Assembly: GCA_026874595.1 (NCBI GenBank)
Contig: CM049310.1
Coordinates: 66,292,056 to 66,356,055 of the forward strand
Source of the DNA: Sipunculus nudus
Taxonomy: Eukaryota; Annelida; Sipuncula; Golfingiida; Sipunculidae
DNA: 64,000 nt
Direction: 5' to 3'
In this document: piece after piece, positions 26,720 through 39,379 of the stretch
Position numbering within the stretch: the stretch's first letter is position 1
Layout: each line of letters opens with the position of its first letter
The notes under the pieces: model-generated
What the model saw: only the letters and a program-made list of their open reading frames with translations
Database searches by the model: none
What the model was told of the DNA's origin: nothing
Translations under genes and position numbers: made by a program

Positions 26720-29190
26720 AGTTTTTAAGCTAGGCAGATCTAGTTTTCGGCATTTTGTTCCACATGACCAGCTTGATACGACAGAACTAAAAGTCACGCC
26801 AAATCTCGCGCCATATCTCGTCAAACGAGAAAAAACGAGACTTCGCGGAAATGCTTATAACTCGGCGACTTTTACAGCTAGACAGGTCTGGTTTTCGGGA
26901 TTTCGTTCCACCAAACAAGCTTGACACGACAGAGCTGCAAGACAGGCCAAATCTCGCACCGTATCTCGTCAAACGAGAAAACACGGGATTTCACGGAAAT
27001 GCTTATAACTGGGCCAGTTTTACAGCTAGACACGTCTGGTTTTCGGCATTTAGTTCCACTAGACCTGCTTGACACGACAGATATGCAAGTGCCGTTACCA
27101 TGGTTACATTTTTTGGGGCAAAAATCATGGAAATTGGAAATAACACGACCATTTTTTGTAACTTTGTCAGTTGTTAAGCTAGGCAGATCTAGTTTTCGAC
27201 ATTTTGTTCCACATGACCAGCTTGACACGACAGAACTAAAAGTCACGCCAAATCTCGCGCCATATCTCGTCAAACGAGAAAAAACGAGACTTAGCGGAAA
27301 TGCTCATAACTCGGCGACTTTTACAGCTAGACAGGTCTGGTTTTCGGCATTTCGTTCCACCAATCAAGCTTGACACGACAGAGCTGCAAGACAGGCCAAA
27401 TCTCGCACCGTATCTCGTCAAACGAGAAAACACGGGATTTCACGGAAATGCTTATAACTGGGCCAGGTTTACAGCTAGACACGTCTGGCTTTCGGCATTT
27501 AGTTCCACTAGACCAGCTTGACACGACAGATATGCAAGTCTGGCAAAATCTCGCACCGTATCTCGTCAAACGAGAAAACACGAAATTTCACGGAAATGCT
27601 TATAACTCGGCCAGTTTTACAGCTAGACACGTCTGGTTTCCGGCATTTCCTTCCACATGACCAGCTTGACACGATAGATGTGCAAGTCAGGCCAAATCTC
27701 GCACCCTATCTCGTCAAACGAGAAAACACGAGATTTCACGGAAATGCTTATAACTCGGCGAGTTTTACAGCTAGACAGGTCTAGTTTTCGGCATTTTCTT
27801 TCACATGACCTGCTGGACATGACAGAACTGAAAGTCAGGCCGAATGTCGCACCGTATCTCGTCAAACGAGAAAACATGAGATTTCACGGCATTGGTTATA
27901 ACTCGGCGAGTTTTACAGATAGACACGTTTGGTTTTCGGCATTTTGTTCCACTAGACCAGCTTGACACGACAGACATGCGTGTCAGGCAAAATCTCGCAC
28001 CTTATCCCGTCAAACGAGAAAAAACGAGATTTCACGGAACTGCAGCTAGACAGGTCTAGTTTTCGGCATTTAGTTCCACATGACACGCTTGACATGACAG
28101 AACTCCAAGTCAGGAACAATCTCGCACCGTATCTCGTCAAACGAGAAAAAACGAGATTTCACGGAAATGCTTATAACTCGGCGACTTTTACAGCTACACA
28201 GGTCTAGTTTTCGGCATTTCATAACATATGACCAGCTTGACACGCCAGAATATAGATCAGGCCAAATCTCGCACCATATCTCGTCAAGCGAGAAAAAAAC
28301 GAGATATCATGGAAATGCTTATAACTAGGCGACTTTTCCAGCTACTCAGGTCTAGTTTTGGCATTTGGTAACATTTAGCCAATTTGACATAGTAAAACTG
28401 CGATACTTGGCGAAATCTCGCACTATATCTGGTCAAATGTGGAAAAACGAGATTTCACATAAATGCATATAAGTCGGCGACTTTCACGGCTAGACAGGTC
28501 TAGTTTTTGGCATTCATTAACATTTGGACGGCTTGACATGACAAACCTGCAAGACTGGCCAAATCTCGCACCATATCTCGTCAAACGATAAAAAAGGAGA
28601 TTTCACAGAAATGCTAATAACTCGGCGACTTTTACAGCTAGACAGATGTAGTTTTCGCCATTTCATAACATTTAGAGAGTTTGACATGACAAACCTGCAA
28701 GACTGGCCAAATCCTGCTTCATATCTCGTCAAACGAGAAAACACGAGAGTACACGGAAATGCTTATAATTGGCGACTTTTACAGCTAGACGGATCTAGTT
28801 TTCGCCATTTCGTAACGTTTGGCCGTCTTGACATAATAAAACTGCTCGTCTTGCCAAATCTCGTACTATATCTCGTCAAGCGAGAAAAAAAACATGATTT
28901 CACGTAAATGCTGATAACACGGCGACTTTTGCAGCTAGACAGGTCTAGTTTCCGGCATTTTGTAATATTTGACAAACCTGACATGACAAAACTGGAAATC
29001 TCGCCAAAGCTCGCACCATTTCCCGTCAAACGAGAAAACACGAGATTTCATGCAAATGCTTATAACTCAGCGGCTTTTATAGCTAGACAGGTCTAGTTTT
29101 CGGCATTTCATATCATTTGGCCAGCTTGACATGACAAACCTGAAAACGTCTCACTGCTTCTTGTCAAACGAGATTAACGGGATTTCATGA
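26720..29190. repeat. 148-bp satellite array, diverged
   Basis: A long run of monomers of the same family as 11,700-13,750 but with more private substitutions. It has two internal CCGTTACCATGGTTAC segments (near 26,645 and 27,090) and ends with the variant monomers also seen at 2,280-3,225. Confidence 0.85.
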
Positions 29191-29739
29191 AAAAATTTTG
29201 AACTTGGTCCCTTTTACACTAGAAAGATATGCAGCTGTTAAAGGTCAGCATGCATAAATAAACATATTATCCGTTTCTGCTGCCCCCACAATGTTGCTCA
29301 TTCATATAACTGTTTCTACATGCACTCTCTGTCTATCTGTCTGTATCATTTCCATTTCCGGCAAGCGCGTGACCTCTGGTCATCTTGTTTGTTTGTTTGT
29401 TTGTTTGTTTGTTTGTCACGACTCTCCAGGTCACACTTTTGCATCAATCAACTTGAACCTTACAGGCTTGATTGACAAACCGATTTCTAGGTGCCCTATT
29501 GTTTTTGGTCAACATTGCTCCAAGGTCAAGGGTCAAGGTCACGACAGGTATGGTTAACGGTTTTTGCACTAAAACTTCGCCATAAATAGGCGTATCCACT
29601 TCTGCAATAGCTCATTTTTTTCGTCATCACCTGGCCTTTCTTTTGACATGTAGCTTACTTAAATTGGCCGTTACCATGGTTACATTTTTTGGGCAAAAAT
29701 CATGGAAATTTGAAATAACACGACCGTTTTTTGTAACTT

Positions 29740-31335
29740 TGTCAGTTTTTAAGCTAGGCAGATCTAGTTTTCGGCATTTTGTTCCACATGACCAGCTTGA
29801 CACCACAGAACTGAAAGTCACGCCAAATCTCGCGCCATATCTCGTCAAACGAGAAAAAACGAGACTTCGCGGAAATGCTCATAACTCGGCGACTTTTACA
29901 GCTGGACAGGTCTGGTTTTCGGCATTTCGTTCCACCAATCAAGCTTGACACGACAGAGCTGCAAGACAGGCCAAATCTCGCACCGTATCTCGTCAAACGA
30001 GAAAACACGGGATTTCACGGAAATGCTTATAACTGGGCCAGTTTTACAGCTAGACACGTCTGGTTTTCGGCATTTAGTTCCACTAGACCAGCTTGACACG
30101 ACAGATATGCAAGTGCCGTTACCATGGTTACATTTTTTGGGCAAAAATCATGGAAATTGGAAATAACACGACCATTTTTTGTAACTTTGTCAGTTTTTAA
30201 GCTAGGCAGATCTAGTTTTCGGCATTTTGTTCCACATGACCAGCTTGACACGACAGAACTGAAAGTCACGCCAAATCTCGCGCCATATCTCGTGAAACGA
30301 GAAAAAACGAGACTTCGCGGAAATGCTTATAACTCGGCGACTTTTACAGCTAGACAGGTCTGGTTATCGGCATTTCGTTCCACCAAATAAGCTTGACACG
30401 ACAGAGCTGCAAGACAGGCCAAATCTCGCACCGTATCTCGTCAAACGAGAAAACACGGGATTTCACGGAAATGCTTATAACTCGGCCAGTTTTACAGCTA
30501 GACACGTCTGGTTTTCGGCATTTAGTTCCACTAGACCAGCTTGACACGACAGATATGCAAGTCTGGCAAAATCTCGCGCCATATCTCGTCAAACGAGAAA
30601 ACACGAAATATCACGGAAATGCTTATAACTCGGCCAGTTTTACAGCTAGACACGTCTGGTTTCCTGCATTTCCTTTCACGTGACCAGCTTGACACGATAG
30701 ATGTACAAGTCAGGCCAAATCTCGCACCCTATCTCGTCAAACGAGAAAACACGAGATTTCACGGAAATGCTTATAACTCGGCGAGTTTTACAGCTGGACA
30801 GGTCTAGTTTTCGGCATTTTGTTTCACATGTCCTGCTGGACATGACAGAACTGAAAGTCAGGCCGAATGTCGCACCGTATCTCGTCAAACGAGAAAACAT
30901 GAGATTTCACGGCATTGGTTATAACTCGGCGAGTGTTACAGATAGACACGTCTGGTTTTCGGCATTTTGTTCCACTAGACCAGCTTGACACGACAGACAT
31001 GCATGTCAGGCAAAATCTCGCACCGTATCCCGTCAAACGAGAAAACACGAGATTTCACGGAACTGCAGCTAGACAGGTCTAGTTTTCGGCATTTAGTTCC
31101 ACATGACCCGCTTGACATGACAGAACTCCAAGTCAGGCACAAGCTCGCACCATTTCCCGTCAAACGAGAAAACACGAGATTTCATGCAAATGCTTATAAC
31201 TCAGCGGCTTTTATAGCTAGATAGGTCTAGTTTTCGGCATTTCATATCATTTGGCCAGCTTGACATGACAAACCTGAAAACGTGTCACTGCTTCTTGTCA
31301 AACGAGATTAACGGGATTTCATGAAAAAATTTTGA
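29740..31335. repeat. 148-bp satellite array, diverged
   Basis: Another run of 148-bp monomers with the same higher-order sequence as 11,700-13,100, but joined near 31,140 directly to the last variant monomers. The monomers present at 13,090-13,540 are therefore missing. Confidence 0.85.
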
Positions 31336-31529
31336 ACTTGGTCCCTTTTACACTAGAAAGATATGCAGCTGTTAAAGGTCAGCATGCATAAATAAACATA
31401 TTATCCGTTTCTGCTGCCCCCACAATGTTGCTCATTCATATGACTGTTTCTACATGCACTCTCTGTCTATCTGTCTGTATCATTTCCATTTCCGGCAAGC
31501 GCGTGCCCTCTGGTCATCTTGTCTGTTTG

Positions 31530-31587
31530 TTGCTTGCCGGAAATCTTCGATTTCTGCAAGCAGGTTGGTCAGTCGCGGATGTCTGTT

Positions 31588-31618
<31 letters not shown>

Positions 31619-31619
31619 G
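31530..31619. repeat. Variant hairpin minisatellite, one unit
   Basis: Diverged hairpin unit in which the right arm reads GATTTCTGCAAGC and the spacer reads AGGTTGGTCAGTCGCGGATG. A TGTC tract follows, then a CTCTACAGGCCACAATTTTG segment and an AGGTCA run. Confidence 0.8.
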
Positions 31620-31717
31620 TACTCTCTACAGGCCACAATTTTGCAGCAATTGCTTTTAAACTTACACAGATGGTAGACAAGGAAAAGTCCTGGAGGCCTT
31701 TTGTTTTTGGGCAATAT

Positions 31718-31742
31718 AGGTCAAAGGTCAAGGTCAAGGTCA
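31718..31742 (+). other. AGGTCA run (DR1-like plus two more half-sites)
   Basis: AGGTCAAAGGTCA is followed directly by two further AAGGTCA units, so four AGGTCA hexamers lie in 25 bases. The first pair has the one-base spacing of a DR1 nuclear-receptor element. The same run occurs at 33,043-33,067 and 41,418-41,442, with weaker forms near 1,245, 34,168 and 35,880. Regulatory use is not shown by sequence alone. Confidence 0.5.
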
Positions 31743-32637
31743 TCAAAAGTTCCTAAAGTGCTCTTTTCTTCATATCTCCATTACTATTTGTCATAGCCAC
31801 TTCAAACATGGCTCATTTTAATCGGCATTCCAAGGCCTTTCTTCTGATATATATGTTGCTGAAATCTGCTGTTTCTATGGTTACACATTTTTGGGGAAAA
31901 CTCATGATTTTCGAAAATAAAAGGCCTAATTTTTCTAACTTTGTCATTTTTAAAGCTAGAGAGTTCTAGTTTTTTGCATCAGATAGTACTAAATAAGCTT
32001 TTTATCATACAAGTGAAAGTCTCGTAAAATCTCGCACCATTTCTCGTCAAACGAGAATTTTCGAGATTTCATTAAATATGGCTTACAGGTCGCATTTTTT
32101 AAACTATGACTTTGAAAATGACATATTTTGTGTTATTTAGAAATATCTCGAAACCAATTTTTCATTTTTTGGAAATAGCCACCAGGGGGCGTGGTACATG
32201 AAACACTGTAACATATCATTTTTCTGCAATATCTCAAAAAATATTAAACGTGACACCATTTTTTTTGTCGTATCTGAAACTAGGAACATTGGCTTATCCC
32301 TTCGCACATGTAGCTTTGTGCTGCCGTTACCATGGTTACCGAATTTTGGGGTAAAACTTGACAATCTGAAAATGCGGAGTTTTCCAGCTTCTATCTCTGT
32401 TGATATTTGCGATAGAAAGGTCTGGTTTTTGGCGTTAGACAGCATCCCTCTAATTCTAAGCCGTTCAATCGCAAGTCTCGTCATATCCCGCACCGTTTCT
32501 CGTGAAAGGAGAACACGTGACCATTCAAAGAAATGCCTATAATTCTGTCATTTTTGACGCTACAGACACATGGTTTGCAGCGCTGCATAGCGGCTGACAC
32601 TCGCGGTCACATTCAGGGGTTACATTGTTAGTCTCGT

Positions 32638-32788
32638 CAAATCTCGCGCCGTTTTACGCCAAACCACGAAGACACGTGCCGTCGCCGCAAGTGGCGGCAG
32701 GGTCCTTACGGTGGGCGGCCGGCGTGTGCAGCGGTCCGTGACGGCCTCTCCGGGCCCCATCTATTATCGTACATGTTGGAGGCACAGT
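32638..32788. repeat. CpG-rich island module in a diverged unit
   Basis: The same CpG-rich module as in the macro-repeats, here inside a diverged unit and again followed by a hairpin minisatellite. The core from GTGGCGGCAGGG to CCATCTATTATC is almost unchanged, although flanking segments differ at many positions. Confidence 0.65.
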
Positions 32789-32808
32789 CACAACTTTATT
32801 GCTTGCCG

Positions 32809-32943
32809 GAAATCTTCGATTTCTGCAAGCAGGTTGGTCAGTCGCGGATGTCTGTTTGTTGCTTGCCGGAAATCTTCGATTTCTGCAAGCAGGTTGGTCA
32901 GTCGCGGATGTCTGTTTGTCTGTTTGTTTGTCTGTCTGTCTGT
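32809..32943. repeat. Variant hairpin minisatellite, two units
   Basis: Two units of the variant type (starting at 32,809 and 32,868, spacing 59 bp because the TGTTTG tract of the first unit is very short), followed by TGTC repeats. It again lies immediately after a CpG-rich island. Confidence 0.8.
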
Positions 32944-33249
32944 GTACTCTCTACAGGCCATAATTTTAAGGCAATTGCCTTGTAACTTATACAGCTGCTA
33001 GACAAGCAAAAGTCCTCGGGGCCTATTGTTTTTGGGCAATACAGGTCAAAGGTCAAGGTCAAGGTCATCAAAACTTCTCAAAACGGTTTTTTCTTCATAT
33101 CTTTGTCACTATTAGTCGTATCTTCTTCAAACATAGCTCATTTGAAACGTCATTCCAAGGCCAGTCATCTGGTGTGTAGCTGACTCAAATTTGCCGTAAC
33201 CATGGTTACGAATTTTTGGGAAAAACTCATGATATTCGAAAATAAGGGG

Positions 33250-34315
33250 CCTCATTTTTCTAACTTTGGCAGTTTTACTGCTATAGAGGTCTAGTTTTTT
33301 GCATCAGGTAGCATTTAACAAGTACTGCAAGATTTTATTAAGGTCTCGCGATATCTCGTATAATATCTCGTCAAACGAGATATTTCGAGATTTCAATAAT
33401 CTTGCCCTGGAGGTCACAGTTTTGCAGGAATTTTTTTGAAACTGACATATCGTAAGTCCTACACTATTATCTCCAAACCATTTTTCCAGTTTTTGAATGC
33501 AGCCGCTAGGTGGCGCTGTATGCAAACCTCCCCAACATATCATGTTTTGGCCATATCTCCAAAACTGTGAGCCTCAATTACATAAACTATAGCTTATTTT
33601 CTTAGTTTGAGTCTTTTCTAAATCCTGGTGGAGTCATTTCGACTCAATCTTGAGTCACTTTGTCAGTGTGTCCGTCTGTTTCTCAGTTTTCATCAAATTC
33701 GCCTGCTTGCCGGTTCATGCGTCTTACATATAGCATTCTACAGGTCCCAGTTTTCAAAGAATCCTCTTAAAACTATTACATTTTATGTCTTACACTAATA
33801 TCTCGAAACTAATTTTTCATTTTCCAGATATGGCCGCTAGGGGGCGGTGCACTCAAACTTGCACAACATATCAATTTTTGGCCATAACTCCAAAATTATA
33901 AACCTCATTCACATAAACTATAGCTTATTATCTTCCTCTGAGGTTTCTTCATAACATGATTAAGTCATCTGTTCACAATCTTGGGTCAGTTTGTCAGTAT
34001 GTTGTCTGTTTGTCAGCTGTCCTCAATTTCGCCTGCTACCTGGTTCTTGCGTCTCACATGTAGCATTCTACTGGCCACAGTTTTGCAGGAATCGTTTTGT
34101 AAATTACACTTGTCATATATCGTGATGATATCTGGAAGTCCTATGTTTATTATTCAAATAAGTCAAAGGTCAAGGTCAAGGTGATCAAAATATATCAAAA
34201 TCTTATTTTCTTTAGAACTTTATTAATATTGGTTCTTTCTTCACAAACTATGGATTATTTTCTTTCACTTTGACACTGCTCGTTCATCTGACTAACTTTA
34301 CATCATTTCCGGCAA
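33250..34315. repeat. 331-bp satellite family, array 2
   Basis: Two to three units of the 331-bp family, with boxes CCGCTAGGTGGCGCT (33,503) and CCGCTAGGGGGCGG (33,834). It opens with the AATATCTCGT/ACGAGATATT hairpin at 33,362-33,384 and ends at TTTCCGGCAAGCGCGTGACC near 34,307. Confidence 0.83.
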
Positions 34316-34340
34316 GCGCGTGACCTCAGGTCATCTAGTT

Positions 34341-34371
<31 letters not shown>

Positions 34372-34649
34372 GTACTCTCTACAGGCCACAATTTTCCAGC
34401 AATTGCTTTCAAGACAAGCAAAAGTCCTGGAGGCCTATTGTTTTTGGGCATTATAGGTCAAATGTCAAGGTCAAGGTCATCAAAAGTATACAAAACGGTT
34501 TTTTGTTCATATCTGTGTTAATATTGGTCGTATCTACTTCAACAGTAGCTCATTTTAATCGTCATTCCAAGGCCTGTTTTCTGGTGTGTAGCTGACTCAA
34601 TTTGCGGTAACCATGGTAACGCATTTTTGGGTAAAAGTGCTGATATTTT

Positions 34650-36000
34650 TCTAAATTTGTCATTTTTAAAGCTACAGAGGTCTAGTTTTTTGCATCAGGT
34701 AGCATTTAACAAGTACTGCAAGATTCTTTTATAAGTCTCGCGATATCTCGTACAATATCTCGTCAAACGAGATATTTCGAGATTTCAGTAATCTTGCCCT
34801 GGAGGCCACAGTTTTGCAGGAATCTTTTTGAAACTGGCATATCGTAAGTCCTACACTATTATCTTGAAAACAATTTTTCATTTTTTTAATTCGGCCGCTA
34901 GGGGGCGCTGGGTGCAAACCTCTCCAACATATCATGTTTTGGCAATATCTCCAAAACTGTGAGCCTCAATTACATAAACTATAGCTTATTTTCATCCTCT
35001 GAGTCTTTCTGAATCCTGGTGTAGTCATTTCGACTCAATCTTGAGTCACTTTGTCTGTGTGTCCGTCTGTTTCTCAGTTGTCCTCAAATCCGCTTGCTTG
35101 CCGGTTTTTGCGTCTCACATATAGCATTCTACAGGTCACAGTTTTGAAAGAATCTTTTTAAAACTATTACATCTTATGTCTCCCACTAATATCTCGAAAC
35201 CGATTTTTCATTTTCCAGAATTGGCCGATAGGGGGCGGTGCACTCAAATTTGCACAACATATCATTTTTTGGCCATATCTCCAAACTATAAACATCATTT
35301 ACATAAACTATAGCTTATTTTCTTCCTCTGGGTCTTTCCAAAAACCTGGTGTATTCATTTGGTCTCAATCTTGAGTCACTTTGTCTGTGTGTCCGTCTGT
35401 TTCTCAGTTGTCCTCAAATTCGCTTGCTTGCCGGTTCTTGCGTCTCACATATAGCATTCTACAGGCCACAGTTTTGAAAGAATCCTTTTAAAACTATTAC
35501 ATCTTATGTCTTACACTAATATCTCGAAACGGATTTTTCATTTTCCAGAATTGGCCGCCAGGGGGCGGTGCACTCAAACTTGCACAACATATCATTTTTT
35601 GGCCATATCTCCAAAACTATTAACCTCATTTACATAAATTATAGCTTATTATCTTCCTCTTAGGTTTCTTTATAACATGATTAAGTCATCTGTTCTCAAT
35701 CTTGGGTCAGTATGTTTGTCTGTTTGTCAGTTGTCCCCAATTTCGCCTGCTTCCTGGTTCTTGCGTCTCACATGTAGCATTCTACTGGCCACAGTTTTGC
35801 AGGAACCGTTTTGTAAATTACACTTGTCATATATCGTGATGATATCTGGAAGTCCTATGTTTATTATTCAAATAACTCAAAGGTCAAGGTCAAGGTGATC
35901 AAAATATATCAAAATCTTATTTCTTTAGAACTTTGTTAATATTGCTATTTTCTTTCACTTTGACACTGCTCGTTCATCTGACTAACTTTACATCATTTCC
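34650..36000. repeat. 331-bp satellite family, array 3
   Basis: Three to four units with GGGGGCG boxes at 34,895, 35,225 and 35,555. The same start hairpin is at 34,754-34,776 and the same end junction near 35,996. Array 3 therefore shares both boundaries with array 2, as if copied as a block. Confidence 0.83.
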
Positions 36001-36032
36001 GGCAAGCGCGTGACCTCAGGTCATCTAGTTTG

Positions 36033-36206
36033 TTGCTTGCCGGAAATCTTCGATTTCCGCAAGCATATTGGTCAGTTGCGTATGTCTGTTTGTCTGTCTG
36101 TCTGTTTGTTGCTTGCCGGAAATCTTCGATTTCGGCAAGCATGTTCGTCAGTTGCGTATGTCTGTTTGTCTCTTTGTCTGTTTGTTTGTTTGTTTGTTTG
36201 TTTGTC
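36033..36206. repeat. Hairpin minisatellite, two units, mixed type
   Basis: The first unit (36,033) is diverged (GATTTCCGCAAGCATATTGG). The second (36,109) matches the macro-repeat consensus. The mix suggests exchange between old and young arrays. Confidence 0.82.
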
Positions 36207-36529
36207 ACGACTCTCCAGGTCACACTTTTGCATCAATCAACTTGAAACTTACAGGCTTAAATGACAAACCGATTTCTAGGTGCCCTATTGTTTTTGGTCA
36301 ACATTGCTCCAAGGTCAAGGGTCAAGGTCACGACAGGTATGGTTAACGGTTTTTGCACTATAACTTCGCCATAAATAGGCTTATCCACTTCTGCAATAGC
36401 TCATTTTTTTCGTCACCACCTGGCCTTTTTTTTTTACATGAAGCTTTCTTAAATTTGCCGTTACCATGGTTACATTTTTTGGGCAAAAATCACGGAAATT
36501 GGAAATAACACGACCATTTTTTGTAACTT

Positions 36530-37580
36530 TGTCAGTTTTTAAGCTAGGCAGATCTAGTTTTCGGCATTTTGTTCCACATGACCAGCTTAATACGACTGAA
36601 CTGAAAGTCACGCCAAATCTCGCGCCATATCTCGTCAAACGAGAAAAAACGAGACTTCGCGGAAATGCTTATAACTCGGCGACTTTTACAGCTAGACAGG
36701 TCTGGTTTTCGGCATTTCGTTCCACCAAACAAGCTTGACACGACAGAGCTGCAAGACAGGCCAAATCTCGCACCGTATCTCGTCAAACGAGAAAACATGG
36801 GATTTCACGGAAATGCTTATAACTGGGCCAGTTTTACAGCTAGACACGTCTGGTTTTCGGCGTTTAGTTCCACTAGACCAGCTTGACACGACAGATATGC
36901 AAGTGCCGTTACCATGGTTACATTTTTTGGGCAAAAATCATGGAAATTGGAAATAACACGACCATTTTTTGTAACTTTATGAGTTTTTAAGCTAGGCAGA
37001 TCTAGTTTTCGGCATTTTGTTCCACATGACCAGCTTGACACGACAGAACTGAAAGTCATGCCAAATCTCGCGCCATATCTCGTCAAACGAGAAAAAACGA
37101 GACTTCGCGGAAATGCTTATAACTCGGCGACTTTTACAGCTAGACAGGTCTGGTTTTCGGCATTTCGTTCCACCAAACAAGCTTGACACGACAGAGCTGC
37201 AAGACAGGCCAAATCTCGCACCTTATCTCGTCAAACGAGAAAACACGACATTTCATAGAAATGCTTATAACTCGGCCAGTTTTACAGCTAGACACGTCTG
37301 GTTTTCGGCATTTGGTTCCACTAGACCACCTTGACACGACAGATATGCAAGCCTGGCAAAATCTCACACCGTATCTCGTCAAACGAGATAACACGAGATT
37401 TCACGAAACTGCAGCTAGACAGGTCTTGTTTTCGGCATTTCGTTCCACATGGCCAGCTTGACAGGACAAAACTGCAAGTCAGGCACAATCTCGCACCGTA
37501 TCTGGTCACACGAGAAAACACGAGATTTCAGGGAAAGCTGATAACTCGGCGAGTTTTACAGCTAGACAGGTCTAGTTTGT
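36530..37580. repeat. 148-bp satellite array, shortened
   Basis: About seven monomers of the same order as the B-unit array, with one CCGTTACCATGGTTAC segment at about 36,905. The last monomers are partly deleted, and the array breaks off at about 37,575 into CTCTCCTGGGCACAATTTTC sequence. Confidence 0.83.
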
Positions 37581-38039
37581 CAGTACTCTCCTGGGCACAA
37601 TTTTCCAGCAATCGCCCTGAAACTTACACAGCTGGTAGAAATTTCCAAATCCTGGAAGTCTATTCTTTTTGGTCAATATAGATCAGAGGTCAAGGTCGGC
37701 CAAAAACCTTGAAATTCTATTTTCTTCATAACTTTATCAAATTTAGTCTTATCTTCACAATCTTAGGCTCATTTTCTTCCGCTTGGTCTTCCCCACAACT
37801 TTTGTAAGGCCAACTTTTGTCTCAGATGTGTCACTTTGTCAGTATTTCTGTCTCTTTGTCAGCTCTCCTAAATTTTGCCTCTTAGCTGGTCCTTGTCTTA
37901 AATAAAACATTCTACACCCCACAATTTCGCAGGAATCTATTTTAACTGATACATCTGATACATCTTGCACTAATATCTCGAAAAGAATTTTTCATTTTTG
38001 GAAAATGGCCGCTAGGGGCTCATTTTCATGGTCTTTGTC

Positions 38040-39345
38040 TTGGTTATCACATCTTCTTGTTATTCTACCAATCTGGGTCAAAGTATTTCCGGCAAGCGCG
38101 TGACCTCTGGTCGTCTTGTTTGTTTGTTTGTTTGTTTGTTTGTCACCACTCTCCTGGCCACAATTTTGCCACAATAACCTTGAAACTTACAGGGATGTTC
38201 GAAAACGTAATTTCTAGGTGCCCTATTGTTTTTGGTCAACATTGCTCCAAGGTCAAGGGTCAAGGTCACGACAGGTATGGTTAACGGTTTTTGCACTATA
38301 ACTTGGCCATAAATAGGCTTATCCACTTCTGCAATAGCTCATTTTTTTCGTCATCACCTGGCCTTTCTTTTGACATGTAGCTTACTTAAATTTGCCGTTA
38401 CCATGGTTACATTTTTTGGGCAAAAATCATGGAAATTGGAAATAACACGACCATTTTTTGTAACTTTGTCAATTTTTAAGCTACAGACGTCTGGTTTTGG
38501 TCATTATGTACCTTATGGGCAGCTTGACAGGATAAAACTGAAAGTCTCGCCAAATCTCGCACCATTTCTCGTCAAACGAGAGTCTTCGAGATTTCATTAA
38601 ATATGACCTACAGGTTGCATTTTTTTTAACAATGGCTTTGAAATTGATATATTTTGTGTTATTTATAAATATCTCGAAATCAGTTTTCCATTTTTTGGAA
38701 ATAGCCACCAGGGGGCGTGGTACATGAAACACTGTAACATGTCATTTTTCTGCAATATCTCAAAAAATATTAAACGTGACACCATTTTTTTTGGTCGTAT
38801 CTGAAACTAGGAACATTGGCTTATCTCTTCGCACATGTTGCTTTGTGCTGCCGTTACCATGCTTACCAAATTTTGGGGTAAAACTTGACAATCTGAAAAT
38901 TCGGAGTTTTCCAGCTTCTATCTCTGTTGATATTTGCGATAGAAAGGTCTGGTTTTTGGCGTTAGACAGCATCCCTCTAGTTCTAAGCCGTTCAATCGCA
39001 AGTCTCGTCATATCTCGCACCGTTTCTCGTGAAACGAGAACACGTGACCATTCAAAGAAATGCCTATAATTCTGTCATTTTTCACGCTACAGACACATGG
39101 TTTGCAGCGCTGGATAGCGGCTGACACTCGCAGTCACATTCATGGGTCACATTGTTAGTCTCGTCAAATCTCGCGCCGTTTTTCGCCATACCACGAAGAC
39201 ACTCGCCGTCGCCGCAAGTGGCGGCAGGGTCCTTACGGTGGGCGGCCGGCGTGTGCAGCGGTCCGTGACGGCCTCTCCGGGCCCCATCTATTATCATATA
39301 CATGTTGGAGGCACAGTCCAGACTTTATTGCTTTCCGGAAATCTT
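38040..39345. repeat. Diverged partial macro-unit
   Basis: Follows TTTCCGGCAAGCGCGTGACC (near 38,086) with a short TTTG tract, an AGGTCA-type segment, the CCGTTACCATGGTTAC segment, and a region colinear with 1-800 of copy A1, including CCACCAGGGGGCG at 38,705 and the CpG-rich island. The upstream stretch 37,575-38,040 is a degraded mix of the same modules. Confidence 0.75.
39167..39305. repeat. CpG-rich island module, most diverged context
   Basis: Third context for the CpG-rich module. The core is nearly identical to the macro-repeat copies, but the sequence after it decays quickly: only one damaged hairpin unit follows at about 39,325-39,380 before the 331-bp-type sequence starts. Confidence 0.65.
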
Positions 39346-39379
39346 CGATTTTCGCGAGCATGTTCGTCACCCGCGTATG

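Larger units (their letters stand above)
31340..33250. repeat. Diverged macro-unit
   Basis: Contains, in diverged form, the ATGTTGCTCATTCATATGAC block (31,425), a variant hairpin, an AGGTCA run (31,718-31,742), a segment matching 98-560 of copy A1 (about 32,080-32,560), a CpG-rich island, a second hairpin pair and another AGGTCA run (33,043-33,067). It looks like an older relative of the homogenised macro-repeat. Confidence 0.75.
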
